64,000 nucleotides of DNA from Pontederia crassipes. Lineage: Eukaryota; Streptophyta; Magnoliopsida; Commelinales; Pontederiaceae. Of the stretch, positions 32,243-45,429 are shown in pieces. Where the stretch lies: positions 62,909,378-62,973,377 of the forward strand of contig CM060198.1 in the NCBI GenBank assembly GCA_030549335.1, in the 5' to 3' direction. The notes beneath the pieces were generated by a model, which was not told the DNA's origin, did no database searches, and saw only the letters and a list, made by a program, of their open reading frames with translations. The translations under genes were made by a program, and so were the position numbers. How positions within the stretch are numbered: position 1 is the first letter of the stretch; the number at the start of each line of letters is the position of its first letter.

Positions 32243-33420
32243 TCATCGAATTTTGTACGAAGTAGAGGGTTTGTCAGAAAGGTACGGTGACTCCTGATGC
32301 ATTTCTGACTCGAGTTTCCATGTGGCATCATCGCTGTGATGGAAACGCCAGGCTACTCTGACTATAGACACATCTCTATTCTTTTGGCGTTGTACCTTCC
32401 GTTCTACTTTATGCATCGGATACTCCGCGAAGGTCAAATCCGCAGCTAGATTTGGCTCTTCAATATGTAAGACATTAGTGGCATCGTACTTGTACTTCTT
32501 AAACATGAAAACATGAAACACATTATGCACTCGCCCATAGGAAGGTGGCAAGGCTAGCCTACATGCTGCTTCACCTACTAACTCAAGTACCTCAAAGGAT
32601 CTCACGTACCGAGGGTTGAGCTTCCCTCGCTTACTGAACCTTATAACTCCCTTCATAGGAGACACCTTCAGCAAAACCTGATCACCAGCTTGAAAGATCT
32701 ACTCACGTCTGTCCTTATTAGCATAACTCTTCTGCCTGCCCTGAGCTGTCTTCATCCTCTGCTTGATCAACTCCATTTTCTCAGCATACTCTACTGCATC
32801 ATTTACTTCTTCCTTGCTCATAATCTTCTCTTCACCTATTTCAACACAATGAGTGAGTGAACGACAAGGTCTATCATATAAAGTCTCAAAAGACGTCATG
32901 CCGATACTGGAATGATAGCTGCTATTACAAGCAAATTCGATCAGATGAATATGCTCATCATAATTGCCTTGTCAAACTAGTGCACATGCTCGCAACATGT
33001 CCTCTAATATCTGAATGGTTCTCTCAGACTGTCCATCAGTCTGAGGATGAAAAGCAGTGTTGTAATTCAGTCTTATGTCAAATGCTTGCTGCATGCTCTT
33101 ACAGAATCTGACAATGAATCTGGAGTCTCGGTCAGAAATAATTGATGCTGGAATGCCATGTAATTTAACCACCTCTCTAACATACAAGTCCAATAAACTC
33201 TCTACCGATTGCTACCACTGAATAGGGATGAAGCGTGCCGCCTTCGTGAATCTGTCTACCACCACCCATATAGCATCATGACCCTTCTTAGACCTGGGCA
33301 AGTTGGATACAAAATCCATAGTAATATTATCTCACTTTTACTATGGAATATCTAAAGGCTTCAATTTCCCATATGGTCTCTGGTGCTCAATCTTCATCTA
33401 CCGGCACACCAGACATCTAG
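32243..33420 (-). pseudogene. Gypsy integrase remnant
   Basis: Read from 33420 leftward: a H2C2 zinc-binding relic (MKKGIVEYVSRCLVC), then [20 protein letters not shown] and [13 protein letters not shown]. The catalytic core follows with GIPASIISDRDSRF and NTAFHPQTDGQSERTIQILE (Asp and Glu of the DDE triad). Next comes the YANKDRRE region, a stop, and the C-terminal domain (LKVSPMKGVIRFSKRGKLNP, LPPSYGRVHNVFHVFM, WRFHHSDDATWKLESEM). Stops between blocks and small frame changes make it non-functional. The arrangement is typical of Ty3/gypsy elements; the C-terminus looks chromodomain-like. Confidence 0.92.
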
Positions 33421-33639
33421 ATACATATTCAACTATCCCTTTCTTCATGTCAGGCCACCAATAGTTGCGTTGTACATCTTTTTACATCTTAGTGCTTCTA
33501 GGATGGATGGCAAACTCAGACTTATGGCACTCATCCATAAGAAGAGAGTAGTATCAACCTATGTGCAACCTTGCCGACTAATTTTAATATTGAAATGGTC
33601 CATAACAGTGAGGACTAATTACTCTTTACTTATCTGCAT

Positions 33640-34560
33640 GATTTTTTTCATATAGAAAGATTTCAGTAACATTTGATCACCATCATTAACGATATCTTTT
33701 CGTATACCTTTATTTGCATAGCTCTTCTCCTTTTAACCTTTTTCTTAATTCGTTCAACCTTCTTAACATATTTTCTTCGTTCATGATTTTTCTTTGCCTA
33801 TTTCACTCAGTTGAGTGGGGGACAACAAGGTTGTCAATATAATCGAACGGTATTCTAAAATATTTGATTGGTGGCCATCATCATAAGAAATTTTTGATCA
33901 TACGTAAATGATCATTCCAGTTATCATACCAATTAAGTGTACATATCCCCACCATGTGATAATTGTAGTTAGATACAAACAACTGGTTACATAATGCCGA
34001 TGTTCTTGTGATGTGGTATGACAATAGTCATTTAGAGTATGGTCACTTGACCTTCAACTTAGATCATATAGCTTGAAGGGTTGCACAAAGTACAAGAATA
34101 AGTAATAGTCCAATGCGACAATTTTGTTTGGAATCAAACAAAAGTCTTATAAATCATTTGGGAATGGATTGTTCTTGGCTATCTATGCTATTGAGATAAG
34201 ATAATTCATTAATCAATGTCATTCAATATTTCTTCTATGTCCCGATCCTTGTATAAATACTTTGTTCAATAATTTAATCATGGAAGTTGCCTTCAACTTT
34301 AACTTCTTAGTTTACTTTGTATTGTCTTCTATTGATCTAGCTTTCCATTGCCATATCATGCCGTATACTTTCATAGAAAGCCAGTGTTTATATACAATCC
34401 CACGGCATGTTCTCTTCTTTTGAAGTTGAATGTCCTTCCCTTCATTTATAGGAAAATAAATTTATATCATTATCTTAAGGGAGTGAGAAACATCCCGAAT
34501 CAATGTTACAATTACTATGATGACTTGATCGGTCAATGGAACACACGATAAAATCCAATC
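33640..34560 (-). pseudogene. Second, more decayed integrase-like segment
   Basis: Several phrases follow the same order as in 32690-33330 (for example TTTGCATAGCTCTTCTCCTT against TTAGCATAACTCTTCTGCCT, and a later CACTCAGTTGAGTG against CACAATGAGTGAGTG). No long reading frame remains. It may be an internal duplication or a relic of a different gypsy element. Judged by eye only. Confidence 0.4.
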
Positions 34561-36240
34561 CATGAGGAACTCAAATAATTTATGCATGCTACATAACATA
34601 AGTTCTTAATAGAACACCATGAATGCAAGCAAACACCTAGAATGAATTCAGGCACTAAAGTAGGAAAAACAAATCAATCACCAACATGCAAGACAAGCAA
34701 TCATCTTTACCTTTTGCATATTGTCCATTTTCGTAACCTACCATAATCCATTTCAATATCATGCTTTTAGTCCCTTTTCGTATCTCGCATTGGTCATTTT
34801 CCATACAATTGTCCATCTTTTAACTTGACATCAATAATAAGAATCATACTTCGCGCAAGGTGGAAACATCTGTAAGAGTGTGAATGACCTCGCACTAGAC
34901 GGCAACATCCATAAAGATGAGGATAATCTCGCACTAGTCGGAAACATTCCTCAGAGGAGATGACCTCGTACTAGGTCATAACATGAGTGAGGATAAACCT
35001 TGTTCTAGGCGGAAACATCCCTCGAAGGAGATGACCTCGCTACCTTGTCTTAGACGGAAATATCCCTCAAGGAGATGACCTCGCTCTAAACCAGCATAAC
35101 TTTTCATCATTATAGTGGACCCCTCTTTCGACCTGTAATTAGATCAAGGTTATACTAAGCATCGTTCCGAATCATTTTTAAGTTCATTTCATTTTTTAAT
35201 AAATTGGGTGAGCAAAGGTTCAAAAGATTCGATTAGGATCGAATTTCCTTCTATCCATATATCGAACGCCTACAAGTCAAACGGTCATCCATTTCCGGTT
35301 CAGTTAGCGGTCACCCGTAAGGGGGAGTGGACGCCCGTTTGTCAATGTCTCTTAATCAACTGAAAAGGGGTAGCAGTCAACTGTTTGGTATTCATTCTTC
35401 AATCCAATGTAACTTCAGAGTCTCTCAAAATTCTATGTTTATTCGTCCATAGATCTAACTCTTAGCTCAATATGAGGTAACCAGAGTTCATATAACTAGT
35501 TTGTATTTTCTTAAGACTTTTATCAACCTAATATAGAGGTCATATGAAATATAAGGTACAGCAAGCATTACGGTTGCCTACTTATCAATATAACTTATAA
35601 ACAAACCCCTATCTTGACAAACTCAGATAACCACATAAATTGTAATAATAAATCATAACTTAAGCATGTTTGGTTTCCTATAAAATTCACTTCTACTATT
35701 TTGGAACCATCTCACACATACTTGTTGTGTGAGGCATTTATTTTATTTATTTTTATAATTCCCTCATTTCTCTTATAAATCTATATCTCTTTGCAATATG
35801 CCTACTCACTTTCCTCTTCATACTGCTGCAGTCAACAGAAGAAGTCCGTGAGTAGGATGATCATGAAAGAGATGGAAAATATAAATTGAAAGAAACAAAA
35901 TTGTTTCTTACATTTTATTTTCTAAATATCTATAAGACTGATTCTTCATGGAAGTATAATCATCCCCATGCATTATTTATTCTTTCCCAATTTTTCATAA
36001 CATTTATAATCTTTTTGCATAATCACTAATACTCTTTAGGTTGATTCCTACCATACAAAATAACCTCCTTAGGAATCAACCATTCTAATTAAATAAGCAT
36101 TAATACATCAATAAAGAATGACACAAAGCTAGAAAGATCTTACTTGTACTTTACGATGGAGGGTGTGGCGACTGCTCGGCGAAAGCACATGAACCATTAC
36201 CATACTATCTTATACAATAGGATGCCAAGAGAGTCCTGAC
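34561..36240. other. Internal region of the gypsy element without recognisable genes
   Basis: At about 34855-35100 a unit of roughly 50-57 bp containing CGGAAACATCCCTC and GGAGATGACCTCGC repeats about five times with divergence. The rest is AT-rich without gag, protease or polymerase motifs visible to me. Confidence 0.6.
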
Positions 36241-36244
36241 TTTA

Positions 36245-36257
36245 GGCTCTGATACCA
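36245..36257 (-). promoter_or_regulatory. Primer binding site, initiator tRNA-Met
   Basis: On the minus strand TGGTATCAGAGCC lies 4 bases inside the 5' LTR, complementary to the 3' end of plant initiator tRNA-Met, the common primer of plant LTR retrotransposons. Confidence 0.95.
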
Positions 36258-36261
36258 TAAA

Positions 36262-38226
36262 TGTAACGCCCTCAAATTGACCAACGCCATGTGGCAAAAA
36301 TATCTCCGAAGGCGCTACGAAAATACTATAACTTTGACTAAAACTTGACCAAATCTCAATAAAAATGATGACATGTCAATAATTGGAATAAAAAGAGAAG
36401 ATAGAAATATCATAAAGCGGAAGTCTCAAAGTGTTACAAAGTCCATGATAGTCATAATATCTGAATTACATCAAAACTCATAATGCGAAAAATAAAGATA
36501 AAGATAACTAGGCCCTCTATCAGTTCATGTGCTTTAGCATCGCTCGAGCTGGTCGCTGCACATGATCTCAACATCATCACTGACCTGACCCTGTGAAAAT
36601 CAAACACAAGGGATGAGGTCCTCCCGTAAGCTATACAGCCTAGTGGGGATCTATAAAGTACTCAATGCATAACAACAATTAGCAATAGCCAAAATTAGTA
36701 ATCATGGATAACAAGATCAAGTAGTGAGCATATGATCATTCAATTAGAGATATCAATGGATAAAAGAAATAGAGATCATAAGTCAATCTTATAATCATGA
36801 AAGATTTCAGAGATCATGCTGGATCAATAATCATACTTCATTCATCATGTTCATGTTACTTGTCCATACTCTTTGTGCCCTTACTTTCTCTTAGCATTAG
36901 GTGCTTTTGGGTGCCTTTAACTTTGGGGGATTTACGCCGAGCGACCGATACAGTCTTGTGCAGCCAATGGGGGATCAAGCCATGGCTAAGGAAGTGACCC
37001 TTCCGATGAGCACTTGGCATAAGCTGGCCACCACTCCCATTCATATTTCCATCTTTCATACTTAATCACTTATCATTCTTGCACATAATAAGGAGATTGG
37101 ATCATTGGATAGATCAATGGAAGATCAAGAATTCAGTCACATAACATTTCAATCAGTAAGGAGTAGCATAACACAATCATAGAAAGAATCTAGATCAAAT
37201 CAGCAATCAATATGCATTATGGTTAGGGTTCGGTCGATCGATTTTCGGACACTGGTCGACCGATCTCTCTGGATCGGTCGGCCGATGGATCTTAATACAG
37301 TACAATGGACAAGTCCTGAGTACCGGTCGATCGATATCTCTGGATCGGTCGACCGATAATGATTAGTCAAAAAGGAGTTTCGGTCGGCCAACCAATAAAA
37401 GGTTCGAAATACATGATCGGTTGGCCGGTCTCTATCGATCGGTCGACCGATTTTCATATCACCGATTGATCGATATTTTGGACCGGTCGACCGATCGCAG
37501 TCAAAAATAGAATCGGGCAGAATTATCTTAACAACGATTTTCAATTCAAAAATGCAATCAATCATCTATGTATGGAAGACTAATACAGAACACATCTATA
37601 GTCATAATAACCACAAAATACGAATCAAACACAAGAAACACAATCAATCATTCCTTTAATCATACCCTTTCAATAATCAAGAACACATTGCACGATAAGA
37701 ACTATAATTCTATCCTATTGCTAATCAAGTTATGCAGGAGGATTTCGGAATCACCCACCTCCTTCTGGGGTTAATTCTTGTTTGAAACCTTTTCGATTAC
37801 CAATAATCGCCCTTCCTTTGTCGTTCTCCACCTATGAATCAATCGATTGAAAAAAGAAGTAAGGAAATGTCGCTGGAAACAAACCAATGCAGAAAATAGA
37901 GAATCTATGCTCCTTGATGGCACATGGGGGGAAAGCTCCTACATCAACCTTCTTGATGGCAAAGGGGCAAATGGAGAGGAAGAAGGGGGATGTCCAAAAG
38001 AGATCCTCTTTATATAAGGATTTTGGATGGGAGGAAATGTCCACATTGCCCTTTTTGATCTTATTCATAACCTTATCCATTCATATGCATATGTGTCCAT
38101 TATTGATCTTATCCATAACCTTATCCATTCATATGCATAGGTGTCCATTGTTGATCTTATCCATTTGATTCCCTATTTACTTATTTACTTATTTATTATG
38201 ATTTTTTTTTAAATTCGGGTGTTACA
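36262..38226 (-). repeat. 5' LTR of the gypsy element (1965 bp)
   Basis: Pairs with 30165-32216. The minus-strand TATA box TATATAAAG lies at about 38008-38016. Exact GGTCGACC copies occur at 37254, 37347, 37441 and 37485, one fewer than in the partner LTR. Substitutions between LTRs are numerous enough to show the insertion is not recent. Confidence 0.95.
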
Positions 38227-38231
38227 ATCTT

Positions 38232-39136
38232 GGTCTGTTTAGCAACAAATAATTCTATGTAGCTAGTACCATCTCATAAAGGATTCTCAAGGAAACATGA
38301 ACTATCACTTGATGTTTTTACCATCACTCGTTTTCTTTCTCTAATGAGATGCCATTAATGGTGATTTTCTTTGAGCTAGTGCTTTGGCTTGAAAATAGTT
38401 TTGTAATTTTTCTTCAGTTGAACGGGTAATGCACGCTGAGTTGAATGGGTAAATTTTGGAATCCACCGTCAGATTTGTATGCCTTTTTTTTTGTTTGCTT
38501 TGAGAGGGGATAATACAATGCTATATTCATCTGTCACCACGTTAATTATTTTCATAGCATGGAGATCATCGAGTGAACTTTTCGAACTTCTTATTCTTTT
38601 TTTGGATACGATCATGCTGATCGTACGATTTCTTTTTTATACCATCATATTGAACATGATCCTATGTTGTTAGATTTCTCTCTTTGCTACGTCGGCACTT
38701 GTTGTTAAAAAAAACAACGATTAGATTATCACTAATTGATCATACTAAAATTATACTTAAATTTATTTTTATTTATGTGCATATAAGTCTTGAAATATTC
38801 ATATTCTAATAATTATATTTAATGTACATTTATTTATCTTTTAAGTATAATATTATCTTACATTTGCACATTTAAACTATTTGATATATTTTTTTAGCTC
38901 TTATTTGTTTAATTTTTATTTGGAGAGTTTGTATGTTCATGATATTTCTGCCTCCATTAGACATACTCACAAAATGAAGTTTTCTTCTCTATATAAGACA
39001 ATGGTGGTATAATGGTCTTTGAGAGCTAAACATTATCCTTCTTTGGTTTTTCTCTCATTTAGAACTTTATTTATTTTATCCAAATAAGATTAACATTTCT
39101 TCTTCAATCTCTTATTATCATGTGCCTTTTTTTCCT
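38232..39136. other. Spacer right of the gypsy element
   Basis: Continues the target sequence of the gypsy insertion. No gene recognised. Confidence 0.5.
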
Positions 39137-40236
39137 CATTTCCCCTCTATTCCCTCGATCCAAACATGATTACGAGTGGGGGGGGGGGACCAAATATCTT
39201 AATGGCTGGTAGAGTAGATCTGACCTTGGAAAGTATATAAATAATTGTTTATTTTATGCATTAAGGCTAAAATTTTTTGTGGTTCACTGCTATGCAATTA
39301 CCACCTCCACTTGTAGAATTTTGTGACTATTAATAGATGCAATAGGTTTGACCATTGCTGTAAAACCCGTCCAATCGGTCGAACCGATATGGAGGTCTTC
39401 AAAACAATATGCGGGTTACCTCAAATTCATTCTTGAGGTTGACCCACTTTAACTCGATCAAAACTTGAGTTTAGCTGTTTGACCCGACTGGATATCCAAA
39501 TTGTTGGATAATTTGATCGTGTCAAGGACAAAAGTATTAACTTTTTAGGGGTGTGTGTATGTTTTGTTTAAAATTTATACTCCATTTTTTTCATTTTCAT
39601 CACGTATCATTGTTATTCTTTTATTTACAATTACAAATTTTATATAATAGCTAGTTAATTAATATTTACTTTATTATATTAATTGACTTTTAAATCATTT
39701 TATTTTAATTTATTGTGTTTGCATATATTGAAAATATGAGAAAAAAAATATTGAACATATTTTATTCTTTGTTATTAATTTATAATATACAATTCGACCG
39801 TTCGATTAGTACAACTTGATCTAGCCATCAATCCATATCGATGGCCGGATTGAATTTTACAAACATTGGATTTGACTAAAGTCAAATTTTACCATATTGA
39901 GCTCAGAACTTTGATTAATTACTTTCAACATTAGAGGATAGATATTGAGTTATCATATTTTATCTCTTCCAAAATTACTTGTTCACTTATTAATATCAAC
40001 TTAAAATTTGAACTATTATATTATCTTTTAGGTGAATTAGTTCTTTTAAAAATAAGCTTCTTCTAGTGAGTGTATATATATACGATGGGGTGTGAATATA
40101 ATAACTAAAAAATTGTATATTTATTCTCATTTAGTTTTCAAGGTAACATTAATACTTAGAAAAATAGTTATATTATCATAAAAAAACTTATTTTAAATAC
40201 ATGTTCATGGCATGCCGACCTCAGCAGTGCAGGAAA
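39137..40236. repeat. Degraded second copy of the maturase upstream region
   Basis: Three blocks occur in the same order as upstream of the maturase: 39137-39273 (matches 15691-15825), 39870-40014 (matches 18980-19132) and 40201-40231 (TGTTCATGGCATGCCGACCT, matching 19345 onward with CGCGCTGGCCT). The intervening spacer is about 0.6 kb here against 3.15 kb at the other copy, where a retroelement-like segment lies. No maturase coding sequence follows here. Confidence 0.75.
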
Positions 40237-41853
40237 CAAACTAATACTAAACTTTTGGTATGACAGGTTTTAAAATAATAGCTTGGGAAACATACTAGTT
40301 TTTTGTTAAACCTAGACCTGACACATGCACCAACATTTTTCTCCTGAAGGCAGAAAAAGAAAAAGCAGTTGTTGCCGAGAAGCATTCTTCCCTTGTTGTT
40401 TCCTTGCGACACAACAACACGGTGACAATGATGTGTGGATTTGGGGTTTAGTTGACAACACAATGTCATCTTTGAGTTCGTCGGTGCCCTTCGATACAAA
40501 ATGCGAAGCAATCATAAATAAATATGGGGAATCAACATATGGGGGAGACAATCCTCCGATACACATAAGGCTGAATATGATAACATCATAAATAAATAAT
40601 ACGATGAATTATTTTAGCATAAGTATTAATTTATAAAGCATTTAACTTTCGTGCATGTAGAAGGAACAATGAAGAGTGATTCATGTCATATAACCATAAG
40701 GACTTTTATAGTTTTTTTTGGACAACAATATAAATGTGACGTACTTGATAAAAAGGGTCGATCATTCATCATGACAAAGTTCCCATCCTAGATAATTCAT
40801 AATATTCATCTTTCACTTTGAAAAGAAAAAACAATTTTATCATCATTATCGTCACACCCAATTCTCTGACCAAGTCCTAATTCTAATTATTTTAACTCTT
40901 AACTTATTTAACTATTTTAGAATAAATTCAACAAAACATCCTTCCTTATTATCTTGCGTTATTTGTCAATATATACGATAGATGCATATATATACTCATC
41001 GAAGTTTAATCGAAAAGCATAAATCATTGTTATTCACACACCAACTCATGAATATATGTTTAGGTTCCATTCCATCTTACAAAAAGTTTATAATCGAATA
41101 TATTACACACTTATGTTTATCTTTTACATGCATACCTTCAATATGAGCAACAGTTAATTGTTTAATGAGTGAAATAAAAGTACATCATAAGAAAATAATA
41201 CGAGTGCATATAATATTTAAATAATTATATTTTTCATATGAGAAAACATTTAAAGCATAACTCAAAAAACATAAGTTGTCAAATAATATAAACTTTTACA
41301 TAAATAAAAGTAATTCAAAATATCATCATATTCACAGTTAAACTTCGCATATGTGTCATTACACATACTCATCATAGGTCAATACGTGATTGTGTGCCAT
41401 ACAATTAAGCAGAGCAGCCCCCAAAGGACAAATACACTCGATATATATCCGAATGCGATCTCAAAGACCTTTTTCAACCAGCATAGCCAATGAACATGGA
41501 GTTTAACGATATCAAAATATACATGTCATAATCACATATCATTATTAAGTAAAATTTAGTTTAACTTCACAAGCATTATTACCTGAAAATATTTTCGTAT
41601 AAGAGGTTACTCCATCTCGTATGAAATCTTTGAAACATATCATAAATATTTTTTATAGATCAAAATATGTTTTAATAATAATAATATTTTTTTCTTTAAA
41701 TAATATCATAAATAAAAAGAAGTAACATATATCATTTTGCTATGTTGTAAATTTATCCACTTACCTTATATTTTATCATTTCAAGGAAGTTGACTAAATT
41801 TCCTCTTTTTCACTTGTAACTTAATATTTTCTTACAAGCAATAATGCATTTAT
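40237..41853. other. AT-rich spacer, no gene recognised
   Basis: A fairly GC-balanced patch at 40310-40590 has open frames on both strands, but none shows a family signature. The rest is strongly AT rich. Confidence 0.5.
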
Positions 41854-41856
41854 GCT

Positions 41857-42011
41857 AACTACAAGAAAATTGGTGATTAACGATGCAAAATAGCGTCCCA
41901 ACTTCTAGTGACGCTACGTCGACGCCACGAGCATCGTTATATCGCCGCAGTTGATTCCCAAAATGAAGACGCTACTCATCTCTGGAGTTCTCATTCAAGA
42001 ATTTTTTTTGA
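41857..42011 (+). repeat. CACTA left terminus and sub-terminal repeats
   Basis: Terminal AACTACAAGAAAAT, then repeated GCGTC, GACGCTACGTCGACGCC and similar motifs. The right terminus (51150-51229) carries matching CACTACAA and AGCGCTGCATTAGC motifs in inverse orientation. Confidence 0.85.
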
Positions 42012-43289
42012 TCCAACTCGTAGGAATCAATAGAAAAGGCAAATCCCCTATGATACACCAGATCCGGCTCGGTTATTGATAGAGTGAATAGATCTGCCAT
42101 TTCTTGAAATTTCTCTTCTGATTCAAAACCGTGGTGTAACGTGTAACCCCTTTTGTTCCATATATGCTAAAGGAGGCACCATAAAGACGCCATTTAGTCG
42201 CTATTATTGCACGCAGTAGAGCGAAAATGCACAGAAGAACTTAGCGCTGTTATAACATCGACAAAGTTCGATGTGAATCTAGCATCTCAGGATTTGAGAC
42301 GCTATGTCGACGCTATCTAGGAACCGATATGGGCGTCATATATTTGCACGGGTTTAGCACCAAGAGGTGCGATGCTACGTGGCGTCACAGATAATGCAAC
42401 GCTATGTAGATGCCAATATCAAGAAATTCCTAGTGTTGCCTACACATGTAACACATACAATGCTTAATTGGCACTATTTTAACACTCACTTGACGTATAT
42501 GTTCGAGGAACATATATGTTAAATAAGAAACAAATAACTATATATATGCTATCTATATTTATATAACTATGTGTTATCTATTTTGACGCGACCTCATATA
42601 TGTTAATATATATTATCTATACTATACTTTAATGAATAAATAAATTAAATATTATATATGTACCTTCAACATATATATGTATTCCTACATAATTACTTAT
42701 ATATGCCTACATCATAGGAGTGTTCCTAAATATATAATTTGTTACCTATATTATATATGTTACTTATGCATATAATATATATCAAATCTTAATTATACAT
42801 ATATTATTTTATATTCTTAATCATGGAATTATGATGGCTGAATTAAGAGACATGATTTGTTACAAATTATCACATTTTAGCACCACAATGGAGGTTCAAT
42901 AGCGTCTATGTAGTGCCACAATAGAGCCGCAGTTATGGTTGACGCTATAGAGACACTATTGGTGTCTCTCTGGCATCTTGTTATTGGAACGCTAACATGT
43001 ATGAGACGCTACGTCGACGTTAGTGTGTCACTAATACGTTTTAGCGTCTCTATAGCGTCGCAGTACTCGACTTTTTATTACACTCACTTAATCGAGCATA
43101 TATAGACATATAAATACACGTATATACTTATACTTATATATAATAAGTACACATATACATATTATTATCACTTAATCTCGTACATATATAGACATATACA
43201 TACACGTATATACTTATAATACATATAGATATACACATTGTTGTGACTTAATCTCTCACACGTAGACATATACTTACACATATACTAGA

Positions 43290-43321
<32 letters not shown>

Positions 43322-43567
43322 CTCGACTTTTTATTACACTCACTTAATCGAGCATATATAAACATATAAATACACATATATACTTATACTTATATATAAT
43401 AAGTACACATATACATATTATTATCACAATCTCGTACATATATAGACATATACATACACGTATATACTTATAATACATATAGATATACACATTGTTGTTA
43501 CTTAATCATACACATATATTAGATACATACATACATACATACATATATACATACATACATACATACA

Positions 43568-43595
<28 letters not shown>
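43290..43595. repeat. (ACAT)n microsatellites in unit 1
   Basis: ACAT tracts at about 43290-43316 and 43523-43595, with a duplicated flanking phrase (CTCGACTTTTTATTACACTC at about 43068 and 43322). The same tracts recur about 4017 bp later. Confidence 0.95.
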
Positions 43596-43603
<8 letters not shown>

Positions 43604-44230
43604 TGTATATATAATTTTGCCATATACACATATACATATACATGAATAATTATATATGCATTCCTTAATAATTAGATTGTGGGAATGGAACAGAATGACT
43701 GGAACAAAGGCAAAATGCGATGAGAAGCTATCTTTAATATATAGACCTAACATACATATAATAGAAAATTACAATATACAGAAAAACTATAATAGAAAAT
43801 TAGAATATAGAAAACCTATTGGTAAAGAAAATTACATACATATAATAGAAAATTAGAATATAGGAAACCTACTAGCGTCGCCCTGGCGTCTCCACATTGA
43901 AATGCTAAGATAATAGAGACGCTACCACGACAATAGTATGTCGCTAATATATTTTAGCGACGCATTAGCTTCTCTATAGCACCGCATTAGCCGACTTTTT
44001 ATTACCCTCACTTAATCGGGCACATATTGACATATAAATACACATATATAACACGTACACATATACATATTATTATCACTTAATCTCGCACATATAATAT
44101 TAGATTAGAAAGAAAATTCGAAATAACGTCCCTACAGTCTCGAAATAGCATCTCAATGATGGCGCACATCTAAGTAGTGTCGCGTCTAAATGATACTCTA
44201 AATACTTAACGTAAATCCCTAATCCCTCTT

Positions 44231-44740
44231 TTGTGTTTTCACTTTTTACTGTTACTTCGCTCGCTCGTCAATTTTCACCGCGACCGACGACGCCTGGCGG
44301 TCAACGCCCGACTGTCGATGCCCGCTACTCCGTCGATGCCCGACAGTCGACGCCTGCTACTCCGACGTCGACCTGCTCCGACGGTGATGCCTGACCCTAC
44401 CCTTGTCATCGTCTGCCCAACCTCCCTCCTTCGATTCACCCTGCGCCGGCCTCCTCTGCCCAACCGCCCTCCTCCGCCCTCCGCCGGCCTCCTCCACCCA
44501 ACCTCATCGAACCCCACCATCATCCACCTAATCGTCCTCCTTCGATTTGCCATGTGTCATCCTCTTCCACCCAACCGCCCTCCTCTGCTCTCTGCCTCTG
44601 CCACCCTCTGCCTCCTCCGCGGCCCGCCCTCCGCCTCCTCCGTTCGGTGCCGCTCGTCTCCTATCGCCCGCCAACTTCCTCCACTGCTTTCCTCCTCTGT
44701 CGGCCGTTGACATCCTTCTCCACTTATGAAGGTACGAGCC
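44231..44740 (+). other. C-rich open segment in CACTA unit 1
   Basis: A GC-rich island in AT-rich surroundings, open for about 159 codons in one frame (Pro, Arg and Leu rich) and open in others too. It ends at CTTATGAAG|GTACGAG, a good splice donor. It may be the 5' exon or leader of the transposon gene or a captured host fragment. Low-complexity composition makes true coding doubtful. An almost identical copy lies at 48248-48757. Confidence 0.45.
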
Positions 44741-45429
44741 TGCACCATCCATTATGTAATTCCTAGTTAATTTATTATTTTTTTAATTTAATACATGTTA
44801 CGTTAATTATTTGTTAATTACTAGTTAATTACTAATCTAATTCTTAGTTAATTTGCTATTTTTTAATCTAATACCATGTTAAGTTAATTATTAGTTAATT
44901 ACTTGAAATTAATCTAATTCCTAATTAATTACTTGAAATTAATCTAATTCCTAGTTTATAGATAGTTGAGTTAATCATAACGCTCGACACTCTTAGTAAT
45001 AAAATGAGATTATGAAAAAAAAGAGATATAAAAAAATGACAAAAAAGATTATCAGTATTTGGTACCCAAAATACACATTATGGTCGAATTTGAATACGAC
45101 GATCAAGTACTTGAAACATGTGATCTTGGACTTCGTAACTTCAAAATCATATATTTCAAGTACAATAATTTATTGACATAAGGCTTAATATTGTCCGTTA
45201 CAAAAATGACAAAGCCATATCATAGTTGGATTCCACTTTCATACTCACTAGTACCGTGCGGGATGTCAGTGCTTTTATTCTTTCCCACTTGTCGGAAGGG
45301 GCAGGATCGTGGAAAGATGTCACAATTCAAGAGTGGGATGACATCTTTCGAGCCTTTATGGTACGATCTTTTATTTGGGTTACATAATTTGTTTTATATT
45401 ATTTAAAAATTACAAAGTTTTAACGTATT

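Larger units (their letters stand above)
30165..38226 (-). mobile_element. Ty3/gypsy LTR retrotransposon, structurally complete but defective
   Basis: Flanked by 5 bp target duplications ATCTT (30160-30164 and 38227-38231). Both LTRs begin TGTAAC and end GTTACA. It has a PBS for initiator tRNA-Met next to the right-hand LTR and a polypurine tract next to the left-hand LTR, so transcription runs leftward. The internal region is only about 4.0 kb. Integrase remnants are recognisable, but gag, protease, reverse transcriptase and RNase H are not. The integrase frame has stops. The element is therefore non-autonomous and decayed, moved in trans or partly deleted after insertion. Confidence 0.95.

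Noticed and set aside
40312..40591. Overlapping 84-96 codon frames on both strands
   Set aside because: No recognisable motif on either strand and no splice or promoter context.
43290..43595. CRISPR-like regular repeats
   Set aside because: Plain tetranucleotide microsatellite in a eukaryotic transposon; no spacers.
44231..44710. Pro/Arg-rich 159-residue protein
   Set aside because: Low-complexity composition, several frames open at once, and location inside a CACTA element; kept only as a C-rich segment.
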